Positions 1-7,192 of a stretch of DNA of 18,763 nt are shown here, piece by piece. Source of the DNA: Thauera sp. (GTDB lineage: Bacteria > Pseudomonadota > Gammaproteobacteria > Burkholderiales > Rhodocyclaceae); the NCBI GenBank assembly GCA_023150215.1, contig JAKLLJ010000027.1:1-18763 (forward strand), written 5' to 3'. Positions within the stretch are counted from its first letter, which is position 1. Each line of letters starts with the position of its first letter. Both the position numbers and the translations under genes were made by a program. Under the pieces are notes generated by a model. The model was not told the DNA's origin. It saw only the letters and a list, made by a program, of their open reading frames with translations, and ran no database searches.

Positions 1-27
1 GCCGAGTGCGCGGATTTCTTCACCCAT
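1..27 (-). CDS. 5' end of an unidentified gene, cut by the window edge
   Basis: An ATG on the minus strand at 27-25 opens a frame reading MGEEIRALG up to the window edge. It is preceded by a purine-rich Shine-Dalgarno-like stretch (GGGAGAGGGACG, ending right at the ATG). It lies 64 bp downstream of the plsC stop, in the same orientation as the whole upstream gene run, so it is probably the next gene of that run. Only nine codons are visible, so no family can be named. The start is inferred from the ribosome binding site and from position. Confidence 0.45.
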
Positions 28-48
28 CGTCCCTCTCCCGATGTCTGG

Positions 49-64
49 GGCCGCCCCGGCGGCC
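49..64. other. short GC palindrome after plsC
   Basis: GGCCGCC and GGCGGCC form perfect 7-bp arms around two central C bases, between the plsC stop and the next start. No T-tract follows on either strand, so it is not a standard intrinsic terminator. It could be a transcription pause or mRNA-stabilising element, or chance in GC-rich DNA. Confidence 0.3.
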
Positions 65-91
65 TATGCGGGAGACCGGGCGAGAACGCGC

Positions 92-868
92 TCAGTTCCC
101 CTCGTCTTCCGCCGCGGCATCGCCCGCGGCCGGCGGCATGCCCGCCTCTTCGCGATAGAGATGCGGGAACAGCCGGCGCATCTCGCCTTCGATCCAGGCC
201 TCCGCCTGCTCGTTCACATCGGTGGCCTTGGCACCCTTGACGTCGATCACCGGGCCGATGCTGACGACGATCTCGCCCGGGCGCTTGATGAAGGCGTTGC
301 GCCTCCAGAACTCGCCCGCGTTGTGCGCCACCGGCACCACGGGGACGCCCGCGCGCTTGGCGAGGATGGCCCCGCCGGGCTTGTAGCGCAGCGTCGCACC
401 CGGCGCCACCCGAGTGCCCTCGGGGAAGACCACCACCCACAGGCCCTCCTTGAGGCGCTCGCGGCCCTGCTCCACCACCTGGGTGAGCGCGTCCTTGCCC
501 GCGGAGCGGTCAATGGCGATGCCCGGGATCCTGCCCAGCGCCCAGCCGAAGAAGGGCACGCGCAGCAGCTCGCGCTTGAGCACGTAACACAGCGGCGGAA
601 AGATCACCTGCAGCGCGATCGTCTCCCATGCCGACTGGTGCTTGGACAGCACCACCGCGGGACCGGCCGGGATGTTCTCGGCGCCGATCACGCGGTAGCG
701 GATGCCGAGCACGTGGCGGATCACCCACATCATGATCGGCACCCAGCTCGTGATCAGCCGGTGCCGGGTCATCGGCGGCAGCCAGAACAGCAGCGTGGCG
801 AACAGCGCATACGGCACCGTGACCACGGTGAGCACGATGGCGAACAGGATGGAACGGATCAGATGCAC
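92..868 (-). CDS. plsC: 1-acyl-sn-glycerol-3-phosphate acyltransferase (PlsC family)
   Basis: The protein is a membrane-associated acyltransferase expected to transfer a fatty acyl group to the sn-2 position of lysophosphatidic acid, giving phosphatidic acid. With the GTG start at 868 it has 258 residues, close to the family norm. It begins with a hydrophobic segment (residues about 7-30). Motif I is H77-QSAW-E82, an HX4E form of the usual HX4D. GIAIDR (116-121) and the substrate-binding FPEGTR (148-153) follow. The frame stays open upstream to a TTG at 949, which would overlap gmhB. I prefer the GTG because the hydrophobic N-terminus starts there and a GAGA lies just upstream. It sits 49 bp after gmhB and is probably cotranscribed with it. 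The tail after residue 240 is acidic and low in complexity. A closely related lyso-lipid acyltransferase specificity cannot be excluded. Confidence 0.9.
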   Translation of the reverse strand: MHLIRSILFAIVLTVVTVPYALFATLLFWLPPMTRHRLITSWVPIMMWVIRHVLGIRYRVIGAENIPAGPAVVLSKHQSAWETIALQVIFPPLCYVLKRELLRVPFFGWALGRIPGIAIDRSAGKDALTQVVEQGRERLKEGLWVVVFPEGTRVAPGATLRYKPGGAILAKRAGVPVVPVAHNAGEFWRRNAFIKRPGEIVVSIGPVIDVKGAKATDVNEQAEAWIEGEMRRLFPHLYREEAGMPPAAGDAAAEDEGN

Positions 869-917
869 GATTCTCGTCCGAGCAAAGGTACGAAGGCGGT
901 CGGGAGGATGGTCGCGC

Positions 918-1451
918 TCAGGCGGTGAGCGCGGCAGCGACCGCGTCAAGGTCGGGATAGATCAGGGTGCCGGCAGGCAGCTCGGGGCTCGTGCTCGTCT
1001 CCGCGCCCTTTCCGGTGAGCACCAGATAAGGCAAGGCTCCAGCCGCAACCGCCGCCTGCAGGTCGCGCAAGCCATCACCGACGCAGGGCACCTCGTCGAG
1101 CTCGACGTTGAAGCGTTCCGCCACCTGGCGCAGCATGCCGGGCTTGGGCTTGCGGCAGTCGCAGGTCGAGTCTGCGGCGTGAGGACAGAAGAAAACGGCA
1201 TCGAGCCGTCCGCCGACCTGCGCCAGGCTCTTCACCATGCGGTCGTTGATCGCGTTGAGCGTGTCCATGCCGAACAGGCCGCGGCCGATGCCGGACTGAT
1301 TGGACGCCACCACCACCCGCCAGCCCCATTGATTGAGGCGGGCGATCGCCTCCAGCGCGCCGGGGATCGGCTTCCACTCGTCGGGCGACTTGATGAACGA
1401 GCCCGAGTCGAAGTTGATGACGCCGTCGCGGTCGAGAATGATGAGCTTCAT
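918..1451 (-). CDS. gmhB: D-glycero-beta-D-manno-heptose-1,7-bisphosphate 7-phosphatase
   Basis: GmhB is a cytoplasmic HAD-superfamily phosphatase. It removes the 7-phosphate from heptose 1,7-bisphosphate on the way to ADP-heptose for the LPS inner core. The 177-residue protein has the DxD motif as D7-R-D9-G (nucleophile D7, acid/base D9). The SNQSG block (50-54) supplies motif II. A zinc-binding loop has C89, H91, C97 and C99, followed by RKPKPG, a hallmark that separates GmhB from generic HAD enzymes. The Mg-binding GDGLRD is at 125-130. The ATG at 1451 has GGAG seven bases upstream. The gene lies between glyS and plsC, a typical betaproteobacterial arrangement away from LPS clusters. Histidinol-phosphatase activity is the main alternative in this superfamily, but the zinc loop and context favour GmhB. 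Confidence 0.93.
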   Translation of the reverse strand: MKLIILDRDGVINFDSGSFIKSPDEWKPIPGALEAIARLNQWGWRVVVASNQSGIGRGLFGMDTLNAINDRMVKSLAQVGGRLDAVFFCPHAADSTCDCRKPKPGMLRQVAERFNVELDEVPCVGDGLRDLQAAVAAGALPYLVLTGKGAETSTSPELPAGTLIYPDLDAVAAALTA

Positions 1452-1478
1452 CGGCAGACTCCGTGGATGGAACGGCGG

Positions 1479-1501
1479 CCCGCGGCGACCAGCGCCGCGG
1501 G
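1479..1501. other. strong hairpin between glyS and gmhB
   Basis: CCCGCGGCG (1479-1487) and CGCCGCGGG (1493-1501) make a perfect 9-bp all-GC stem with a 5-base loop, in the 60-bp gap between the glyS stop and the gmhB start. There is no T-run after it on the minus strand. It could be a processing, pausing or differential-expression element within the operon rather than a terminator. Confidence 0.4.
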
Positions 1502-1511
1502 ATGCGGGCGC

Positions 1512-3611
1512 TCAGGCCGACAGGCGCGAGAGGTCGGCCACCTGGTTCATCAGGCCGGCAAGCTGCGCCAGCAGCGCGATGCGGTTGGCGCGCGTCAGCG
1601 GCTCCTCGGCCATCACCATGACGTCCTCGAAGAACTGGTCCACCGCCGCGCGCAGGCCGGCGAGTGCGCACAGCGCATCGGTGTAGTCTTCGTTGGCGAC
1701 GTGCGAGCGCACCAGCGGCGCGACCTCGACCACCTGGTGGAAGAGCGCCTTTTCGGCGTCCTCCTGCAGCAGCGCGATATCGGGCTCGCCCGGCGTACCC
1801 TCGACCTTCTTGAGGATGTTGACGATGCGCTTGTTGGCAGCGGCCAGCGCCGCTGCCTCGGGCAGCGCACGGAAGGCCTCGACCGCGGCGAGCTTGGCCG
1901 GCACCAGGTCGATGCGCGCAGGCTTCAATGCGAGCACGGCGTCGATCACCGCACCGTCGCGGCCGCTTCCGCTGTCGTCGCCGCGGAGCAGGTTCTTCAG
2001 GCGCTCGAACATGAAATCCTGCAGCTGCGTGGCGAAGCCCTCGGCGCCGAGCACGCCGGGCTTGAACCCGGCTGCAGCAACCTCGATCAGCTTCGGCAGC
2101 TCCAGCGGCAGCGGCGCCTCCATCAGGATGCGCAGCACGCCGAGCGCGGCGCGGCGCAACGCGAACGGGTCCTTGTCGCCGGTCGGCACCATGCCGATGC
2201 CGAAGAAGCCGACCAGGGCGTCGAGCTTGTCGGCCAGCGCCACCGCGGCAGCCACGTTGCCCGCAGGCAGCGCGTCGCCGGCGAAGCGCGGCTGGTAATG
2301 GGCCTGGATGGCGTCGGCCACCACCGCGCCTTCGCCGTCGGCGAGCGCGTAGTAGCGGCCCATGATGCCCTGCAGCTCGGGGAACTCGCCCACCATGTCG
2401 GTGACGAGATCGGCCTTGGCGAGGCGCGCGGCACGCTTCGCCGCGGCGACGTCGGCGTGCAGTTGCGCCGCGATCGCGCCCGCCAGCGCTTCGAGGCGCT
2501 CGACGCGCTCGAGCTGGCTGCCGAGCTTGTTGTGATAGACCACCGGCGCCAGGCGCGGCAGGCGCGCCTCGAGCTTCTGCTTCTTGTCCTGCTCGAAGAA
2601 GAAGCGTGCGTCCGACAGGCGCGGGCGCACCACGCGCGCGTTGCCGGCGATGATGTTGCTCGGGTCGGCCACGTGCATGTTGGAGACGATCAGGAAGCGG
2701 TTGAGCAGCGTGCCGGCGCCGTCGAAGAGCGGGAAATACTTCTGGTTCGCGCGCATGGTGAGGATCAGGCATTCCTGCGGCACAGCGAGGAACTCGGCCT
2801 CGAACTCGCCGACGTACACCGTCGGGTGCTCGACCAGCGCGGCGACCTCGTCCAGCAGGTCGGCGTATTCATTGAGCAACGCGCCCTGCTTCGCGGCCTC
2901 GGCGAGGAGCTGGTGCTCGATGTTGGCGCGGCGTTCGGCGAAGTTGGGGACGACCTTGCCTTCGGCGAGCAGCGTGGGCTCGTAGGCGTCAGCAGTGGCG
3001 ATGGCGATGTCGCCGCGGCTCATGAAGCGGTGGCCGCGTGTCGTGCGGCCGGACTCCAGGTCGAGCACGCGACCGGGCACCACATCGGCGCCATGCAGCA
3101 GGGTGAGCTTGTGCACCGGGCGCACGAAGGTGGCGTCGCCGTCGCCCCAGTGCATCACCTTGGGGATGGGCAGCGCCTTGATCGCGTCCTGCACGATGGC
3201 CGACAGCACCTCGGCAAGCTTGGCGCCGGGCACCATGGCGGTGTGGAACAGAGCCTCGGCCTTGCCGTCCATGCGGCGCTCGAAGCCGGATACCGCCTCC
3301 ACCGGGATGCCCTTCGCCTCCATCTTCTTGAGCAGGGCCGGGGTCGGCTTGCCCGCGGCGTCGAGCGCCACGGAAACCGGCATCAGCTTTTCGGTGACTT
3401 CCTTGGCGGCGGCTTCAGCGGCCACCTGCGCCACCGTCACTGCCAGCCGGCGCGGGCTGGCGAAAGTGCGGAAAGGCGCGTCGGCAGGCGCCAGGCCCTT
3501 GGCCTTGAGGCCTTCGGCGATCCTGGTGGCGAAGGTCTCGCCCAGGCGCGGCAGAGCCTTGGGCGGCAGTTCTTCGGTGAGCAGTTCAACGAGCAGAGTC
3601 GCGCTGGTCAT
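1512..3611 (-). CDS. glyS: glycyl-tRNA synthetase, beta subunit
   Basis: GlyS is the large subunit of the bacterial alpha2beta2 glycyl-tRNA synthetase and helps bind and discriminate tRNA-Gly. The 699-residue protein matches the usual length of about 690. It starts with the conserved LLVELLTEELPPKAL, has the GHRF segment and the YHNKLGSQLERVERL region of the HD-like domain, and ends in a helical DALR-type anticodon-binding domain. The ATG at 3611 shares one base with the glyQ stop (TGATG). An AAGGAGG in the last codons of glyQ lies seven bases before that ATG, which is why I chose it over the adjacent GTG at 3614. The two subunits are therefore translationally coupled, fitting a stoichiometric complex. 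Confidence 0.97.
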   Translation of the reverse strand: MTSATLLVELLTEELPPKALPRLGETFATRIAEGLKAKGLAPADAPFRTFASPRRLAVTVAQVAAEAAAKEVTEKLMPVSVALDAAGKPTPALLKKMEAKGIPVEAVSGFERRMDGKAEALFHTAMVPGAKLAEVLSAIVQDAIKALPIPKVMHWGDGDATFVRPVHKLTLLHGADVVPGRVLDLESGRTTRGHRFMSRGDIAIATADAYEPTLLAEGKVVPNFAERRANIEHQLLAEAAKQGALLNEYADLLDEVAALVEHPTVYVGEFEAEFLAVPQECLILTMRANQKYFPLFDGAGTLLNRFLIVSNMHVADPSNIIAGNARVVRPRLSDARFFFEQDKKQKLEARLPRLAPVVYHNKLGSQLERVERLEALAGAIAAQLHADVAAAKRAARLAKADLVTDMVGEFPELQGIMGRYYALADGEGAVVADAIQAHYQPRFAGDALPAGNVAAAVALADKLDALVGFFGIGMVPTGDKDPFALRRAALGVLRILMEAPLPLELPKLIEVAAAGFKPGVLGAEGFATQLQDFMFERLKNLLRGDDSGSGRDGAVIDAVLALKPARIDLVPAKLAAVEAFRALPEAAALAAANKRIVNILKKVEGTPGEPDIALLQEDAEKALFHQVVEVAPLVRSHVANEDYTDALCALAGLRAAVDQFFEDVMVMAEEPLTRANRIALLAQLAGLMNQVADLSRLSA

Positions 3612-4537
3612 CACGCGGCCTCCTTATCAGCATTCAGCATCGGGAAGCCGAGGGCTTCGCGGGATTCGAAATACGCTTGGGCGACGGCGCGCGACAGGTT
3701 GCGGATGCGGCCGATGTAGGCGGCGCGCTCGGTCACCGAAATGGCGCCGCGAGCGTCGAGCAGGTTGAAGGTGTGCGCGGCCTTCAACACCATCTCGTAG
3801 GCCGGCAGCGGCAGGCCGACTTCCATCACGCGCCTGGCTTCGGATTCGTAGTTGGTGAACAGCGAGAACAGGAAATCGACGTTGCTGTGCTCGAAGTTGA
3901 ACGTCGACTGCTCGACCTCGTTCTGGTGATAGACGTCGCCGTAGGTGACCTTGCGCCCGTCGGGTGCGATCGACCACACCAAGTCATAGACGTTCTCCAC
4001 CCCCTGCAGGTACATCGCCAGGCGCTCGATGCCGTAGGTGATCTCGCCCAGCACCGGCTTGCAGTCGAGGCCGCCGACCTGCTGGAAGTAGGTGAACTGG
4101 GTGACTTCCATGCCATCCAGCCAGATCTCCCAGCCCAGGCCCCAGGCGCCAAGGGTGGGGTTTTCCCAGTCGTCCTCGACGAAGCGGATGTCGTGCACCA
4201 TCGGGTCGATGCCGAGCGCGCGCAGGCTGTCGAGGTAGAGCTCCTGGATGTTCAGCGGCGAGGGCTTGAGCACCACCTGGAACTGGTAGTAGTGCTGCAG
4301 GCGGTTGGGGTTCTCGCCGTAGCGGCCGTCCTTGGGGCGGCGCGAGGGCTGCACGTAGGCCGCGTTCCAGGGCTCGGGGCCGATCGCGCGCAGGAAGGTG
4401 GCGGTATGGCTGGTGCCGGCGCCCACCTCGAGGTCGTAGGGCTGCAGCAGCACGCAGCCGCGCTCGCCCCAGAAGTGCTGGAGGGTGAGGATGACTTGCT
4501 GGAAGGTCGGTTTCACGAGTCGGGATTCGATGGTCAT
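3611..4537 (-). CDS. glyQ: glycyl-tRNA synthetase, alpha subunit
   Basis: GlyQ is the catalytic class II aminoacylation subunit. It forms glycyl-adenylate and charges tRNA-Gly together with GlyS. The predicted protein has 308 residues (family about 300). It carries the expected N-terminal FQQVILTLQHFWGERGC and QPYDLEVGAGT blocks, and the very conserved QPSRRPKDGRYGENPNRLQ containing class II motif 2. The ATG at 4537 gives the typical MTIESRL-type start. A longer frame begins upstream of it but adds only non-conserved residues. GAG precedes the ATG at short distance and GGAGG at 12 bases. It is the first gene of glyQ-glyS-gmhB-plsC, with a -10-like TAAAAT about 45 bp upstream of its start. Confidence 0.97.
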   Translation of the reverse strand: MTIESRLVKPTFQQVILTLQHFWGERGCVLLQPYDLEVGAGTSHTATFLRAIGPEPWNAAYVQPSRRPKDGRYGENPNRLQHYYQFQVVLKPSPLNIQELYLDSLRALGIDPMVHDIRFVEDDWENPTLGAWGLGWEIWLDGMEVTQFTYFQQVGGLDCKPVLGEITYGIERLAMYLQGVENVYDLVWSIAPDGRKVTYGDVYHQNEVEQSTFNFEHSNVDFLFSLFTNYESEARRVMEVGLPLPAYEMVLKAAHTFNLLDARGAISVTERAAYIGRIRNLSRAVAQAYFESREALGFPMLNADKEAA

Positions 4538-4582
4538 GGTCTCGGGCAGCCTCCGGGCCGCACAGCGCACGCAAAAGCCGTG

Positions 4583-4588
4583 ATTTTA
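4583..4588 (-). promoter_or_regulatory. candidate -10 element for glyQ operon
   Basis: On the minus strand TAAAAT (4588 to 4583) lies 45 bp before the glyQ ATG and matches five of six consensus bases. No good -35 box is found 16-18 bp upstream; a TTGCAT is present but only 12 bp away. The call rests on the -10 match and its position at the head of the operon. Confidence 0.4.
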
Positions 4589-4651
4589 CCGGGCTTCGGC
4601 ATGCAAGGGGGCGCCGCAGGGCAATCGCACCAGGCGTGCTTCGACAAAAGT

Positions 4652-4674
4652 TCGCGGCTTCCGCCGCGCCTGCA
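4652..4674. repeat. REP-like unit, third copy
   Basis: This 23-bp stretch matches the left arm of the perfect inverted repeat at 4744-4766 with two mismatches and has the same orientation as that arm. It forms the glyQ-proximal border of the repeat array. Confidence 0.65.
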
Positions 4675-4749
4675 TCGAGATGGGCCGTGGCAGACTCCGG
4701 GTTCGCGGTCCTGCATCGGGATCGGCCGTGGCGGGCGCTGGGTTCGCGG
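4671..4749. repeat. two imperfect 38-bp direct repeats
   Basis: Positions 4671-4708 and 4712-4749 align over 38 bases with six mismatches. Each begins TGCATCG and ends GGGTTCGCGG, and each contains GGCCGTGGC. They are spaced 41 bp apart and run into the REP-like units on both sides, so the array looks like a repeated composite module rather than isolated palindromes. Confidence 0.65.
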
Positions 4750-4815
4750 CTTCCGCCGCTCCTACAGGACCGCTGCGCTTGCAGAGCCGCCATGTAGGAG
4801 CGGCGGAAGCCGCGA
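4744..4815. repeat. perfect 23-bp inverted repeat (REP pair)
   Basis: Arm 4744-4766 and arm 4793-4815 are exact reverse complements over 23 bp, separated by 26 bp. Each arm contains a smaller palindrome (GCGGC-GGAA-GCCGC). The right arm begins TGTAGGAGCGGCGGAAGC, which resembles the REP-type elements common in GC-rich Proteobacteria. It lies 15 bp past the lnt stop. In RNA it could fold into a stable hairpin that protects the lnt transcript end or partly separates it from glyQ. Confidence 0.8.
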
Positions 4816-4829
4816 GCTTTTGCGCGCGG

Positions 4830-6332
4830 CTAGATGCGGCGGCGCACAAGCAGGGCCGCAACGACGATCAGCAGCGCGCCCGCCAGCGCCAGCCGGTCAC
4901 CCCAGCGCACATATGGCGTCAGGCCCTGGTAGCCCTGCACGTGCGCATGCAGCACGCCGCGCTCGAACTCGGGCAAGACGCCGGTCACGCGCCCGTCGGG
5001 CTGCACCACCGCGGTCATGCCGGTGTTGGTCGAGCGCAGCATCGGCCGCCCGGTCTCGAGCGCACGCACGCGCGCGATCTGCAGGTGCTGGGGCTGGGCG
5101 AGCGAATCGCCATACCAGGCGAGGTTGGAAATGTTGAGCATCAGCGTCGCCTGCGGCAGCGTGCGGATCAGCTCGGCACCGAACAGGTCCTCGTAGCAGA
5201 TGTTGATCGCCACGCGCTGCGCGCCGAAGCGCATTGGCGGCTGATCGGCAGCACCGCGTGTCTGGTCCGACATCGGAATCTGCGCCCACCGGTAGAACCA
5301 GCCGAACAGCGGTGGCGAGTACTCGCCGAAGGGCACCAGGTGCTGTTTCGCGTAGTGCTGCACCGGCGCCGTGCCGAAGCTGAGCGCCGCATTGTAGATG
5401 CGCTCGTCCGCATCGCGGTGGAAGGCCCCTATCACCAGATCGCCACCGGCCTCGCCCGCGAGCTGCGCAAGGCGCTCGAGATAGCCCTCGGGCAGGCGGT
5501 CGAGCAGGGTCGGCACGGTGGTCTCCGGCAGCACCACCAGCGTCGGCGCTTGCGGCGGACTGAAGGCGTCGCGGGCGAGTTCGAGGTTGGTCCGCAGCAC
5601 CTCGTCGAAGCGCTGCGGATCCCACTTCAGGCTCTGCTCGAAATTGGTCTGCACCAGGGCGACGGCGATCGGCGCGCCGGCCGGGGTCGTCCACGCCTTG
5701 CCGAGCAGGCTGGCGCCACCGCCGAACAGCACCGCCATCGCCAGCAACAGCCGCCAGATGCGGTGCATGCACAGCCCGCCGCCCGCCGCCACGAAGGCGA
5801 GGAGCGCGGCGGCGAAGGCCACCAGGCCGCCGACGCCATACACGCCGATCACAGGCAGCAGGCCTCCCAGCGGGCTCGGCGGCGTCTGCGAGTAGCCGAT
5901 CGCCAGCCACGGAAAGCCGGTGAACATCACCCCGCGCAAGCACTCCGACACCAGCCAGAGTGCGCCGAACAGCGCCGCGCTAAGGACCGGCGCGACGGCC
6001 AGGCGCGTGCGCAGGGCGACGAACGCCGCCCCCGCAAGCGCCGGATAGAGCGCAAGGTAGGCGCAGAACAGCGCGATCGCCAGCGCCGCCAGCGGCGCGG
6101 GCACGCCGCCGTAGCGCGCCAACGCCACGTACAGCCAGGACACCCCCGCCGCAAAGGCGCCAAAACCCCACGCGAAGCCGAGCATGAAGCCGTGGCGCGT
6201 GCGCGCTGTGCGCCCGAGCAGCCCGGCGAGCACGGCGAGGCTCGCAAAGGCGAGCAGGAACAGCCCGAAGGGCGCGAAGGCGAACACCGACGCGCCGCCG
6301 GCGAGCAGCGCGATCAGGCGGTCGCGCCACAT
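4830..6332 (-). CDS. lnt: apolipoprotein N-acyltransferase
   Basis: Lnt is an inner-membrane enzyme that adds the third acyl chain to the N-terminal cysteine of lipoproteins, the last maturation step before Lol sorting. The 500-residue protein has several hydrophobic segments in its first 210 residues. A periplasmic carbon-nitrogen hydrolase domain (about 220-465) follows, then a final membrane helix ending in RRRI. The catalytic triad is visible as E270 (VVLPETT), K329 (HYAKQHLVPFGEYSP) and C379 (NICYEDLFG). The ATG at 6332 shares one base with the corC stop (TGATG); a GTG one codon earlier is the alternative. It is the last gene of the miaB-phoH-ybeY-corC-lnt run, the same order as in E. 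coli. Confidence 0.96.
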   Translation of the reverse strand: MWRDRLIALLAGGASVFAFAPFGLFLLAFASLAVLAGLLGRTARTRHGFMLGFAWGFGAFAAGVSWLYVALARYGGVPAPLAALAIALFCAYLALYPALAGAAFVALRTRLAVAPVLSAALFGALWLVSECLRGVMFTGFPWLAIGYSQTPPSPLGGLLPVIGVYGVGGLVAFAAALLAFVAAGGGLCMHRIWRLLLAMAVLFGGGASLLGKAWTTPAGAPIAVALVQTNFEQSLKWDPQRFDEVLRTNLELARDAFSPPQAPTLVVLPETTVPTLLDRLPEGYLERLAQLAGEAGGDLVIGAFHRDADERIYNAALSFGTAPVQHYAKQHLVPFGEYSPPLFGWFYRWAQIPMSDQTRGAADQPPMRFGAQRVAINICYEDLFGAELIRTLPQATLMLNISNLAWYGDSLAQPQHLQIARVRALETGRPMLRSTNTGMTAVVQPDGRVTGVLPEFERGVLHAHVQGYQGLTPYVRWGDRLALAGALLIVVAALLVRRRI

Positions 6333-7171
6333 CACTCGATCGCGGATGCGGGTTGCGGCAAACGCTCGACCACCAGGGTGTGCACCCGGCGGCTGTCGGC
6401 GCGCAACACCTGGATCCTCAGCCCTTCGAGCTCCACCGCCTCGCCACGCTTGGGCAGGCGGCCGAAGTGGCGGATGACGAGGCCACCGACGGTGTCGTAC
6501 TCGTCGTCGCTGAAGTGGGTGGCGAAGGCTTCGTTGAAATCCTCGATCTCGGTGGTGGCCTTCACCCGGTAGCGACCGTTGTGGTCGAGGCGGATGCTGT
6601 CGCCAACCTCATCGAAATCGTATTCGTCCTCGATGTCGCCGACGATCTGTTCGAGCACGTCCTCGATGGTGACCAGGCCGGCGACGCCGCCGTACTCGTC
6701 GACCACGATCGCCATGTGGTTGCGCGACACGCGGAACTCGCGCAGCAGCACGTTGAGGCGCTTGGATTCGGGCACGAACACCGCCGGGCGCAGCATGTCG
6801 CGCAGATCGAACTCGCGCCCGGCGAAATAGCGCAGCAGGTCCTTGGCGAGCAGGATGCCGGCGACGTCGTCCTTGCCATCGCCAATCGCGGGAAAGCGCG
6901 AGTGGGCGGTATCGATCGCGAAGCTGGCGATGGTGTCGATCGGGTCATCGAGATGCACGCAGTCCATCTGTGCGCGCGGAACCATCACGTCACGCACCTG
7001 CATGTCGGACATCTGCAGCGCGCCCTCGATGATCGACAGCGCGTCGGCGTCGATCAGGTTGCGATCGAAGGCCGAGTGCAGCAGCGCGAGAAGTTCATCG
7101 CGATCCTCCGGTTCGCGCGAGAGAAGGGCCGAAAGTCGCTCCAGCAAGGAGGGTTTGGGGGAACTGTCCAT
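6332..7171 (-). CDS. corC: CBS-domain protein of the CorC/YbeX family
   Basis: The 279-residue protein is soluble, with no membrane segment. It starts with a short acidic helical region (1-55) and has two CBS domains (about 60-185, including DVMVPRAQMD and GLVTIEDVLEQIVGDIEDEYD). It ends with the CorC_HlyC transporter-associated domain (about 195-275, including YDTVGGLVIRHFGRLPKRGE). The family was named for magnesium/cobalt efflux. The short YbeX form lacks the DUF21 transmembrane domain, and its operon links it to ribosome and rRNA metabolism, so direct transport is doubtful. The ATG at 7171 lies 21 bp after the ybeY stop, with only a weak Shine-Dalgarno. Its stop overlaps the lnt start by one base. 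Confidence 0.93.
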   Translation of the reverse strand: MDSSPKPSLLERLSALLSREPEDRDELLALLHSAFDRNLIDADALSIIEGALQMSDMQVRDVMVPRAQMDCVHLDDPIDTIASFAIDTAHSRFPAIGDGKDDVAGILLAKDLLRYFAGREFDLRDMLRPAVFVPESKRLNVLLREFRVSRNHMAIVVDEYGGVAGLVTIEDVLEQIVGDIEDEYDFDEVGDSIRLDHNGRYRVKATTEIEDFNEAFATHFSDDEYDTVGGLVIRHFGRLPKRGEAVELEGLRIQVLRADSRRVHTLVVERLPQPASAIE

Positions 7172-7192
7172 TTGAGTGTCGGTATCTCGGCG

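Noticed and set aside
702..3719. Plus-strand open frame of 1005 codons antisense to glyS/gmhB
   Set aside because: It lies opposite well-recognised genes, its translation is rich in Arg, His, Gln and Val with no family features, and long antisense frames are expected in GC-rich genes with strong third-position bias.
4680..6572. Plus-strand 630-codon frame antisense to lnt and corC
   Set aside because: The translation is Arg/Gln/His-rich low-complexity sequence, and the opposite strand carries intact Lnt and CorC.
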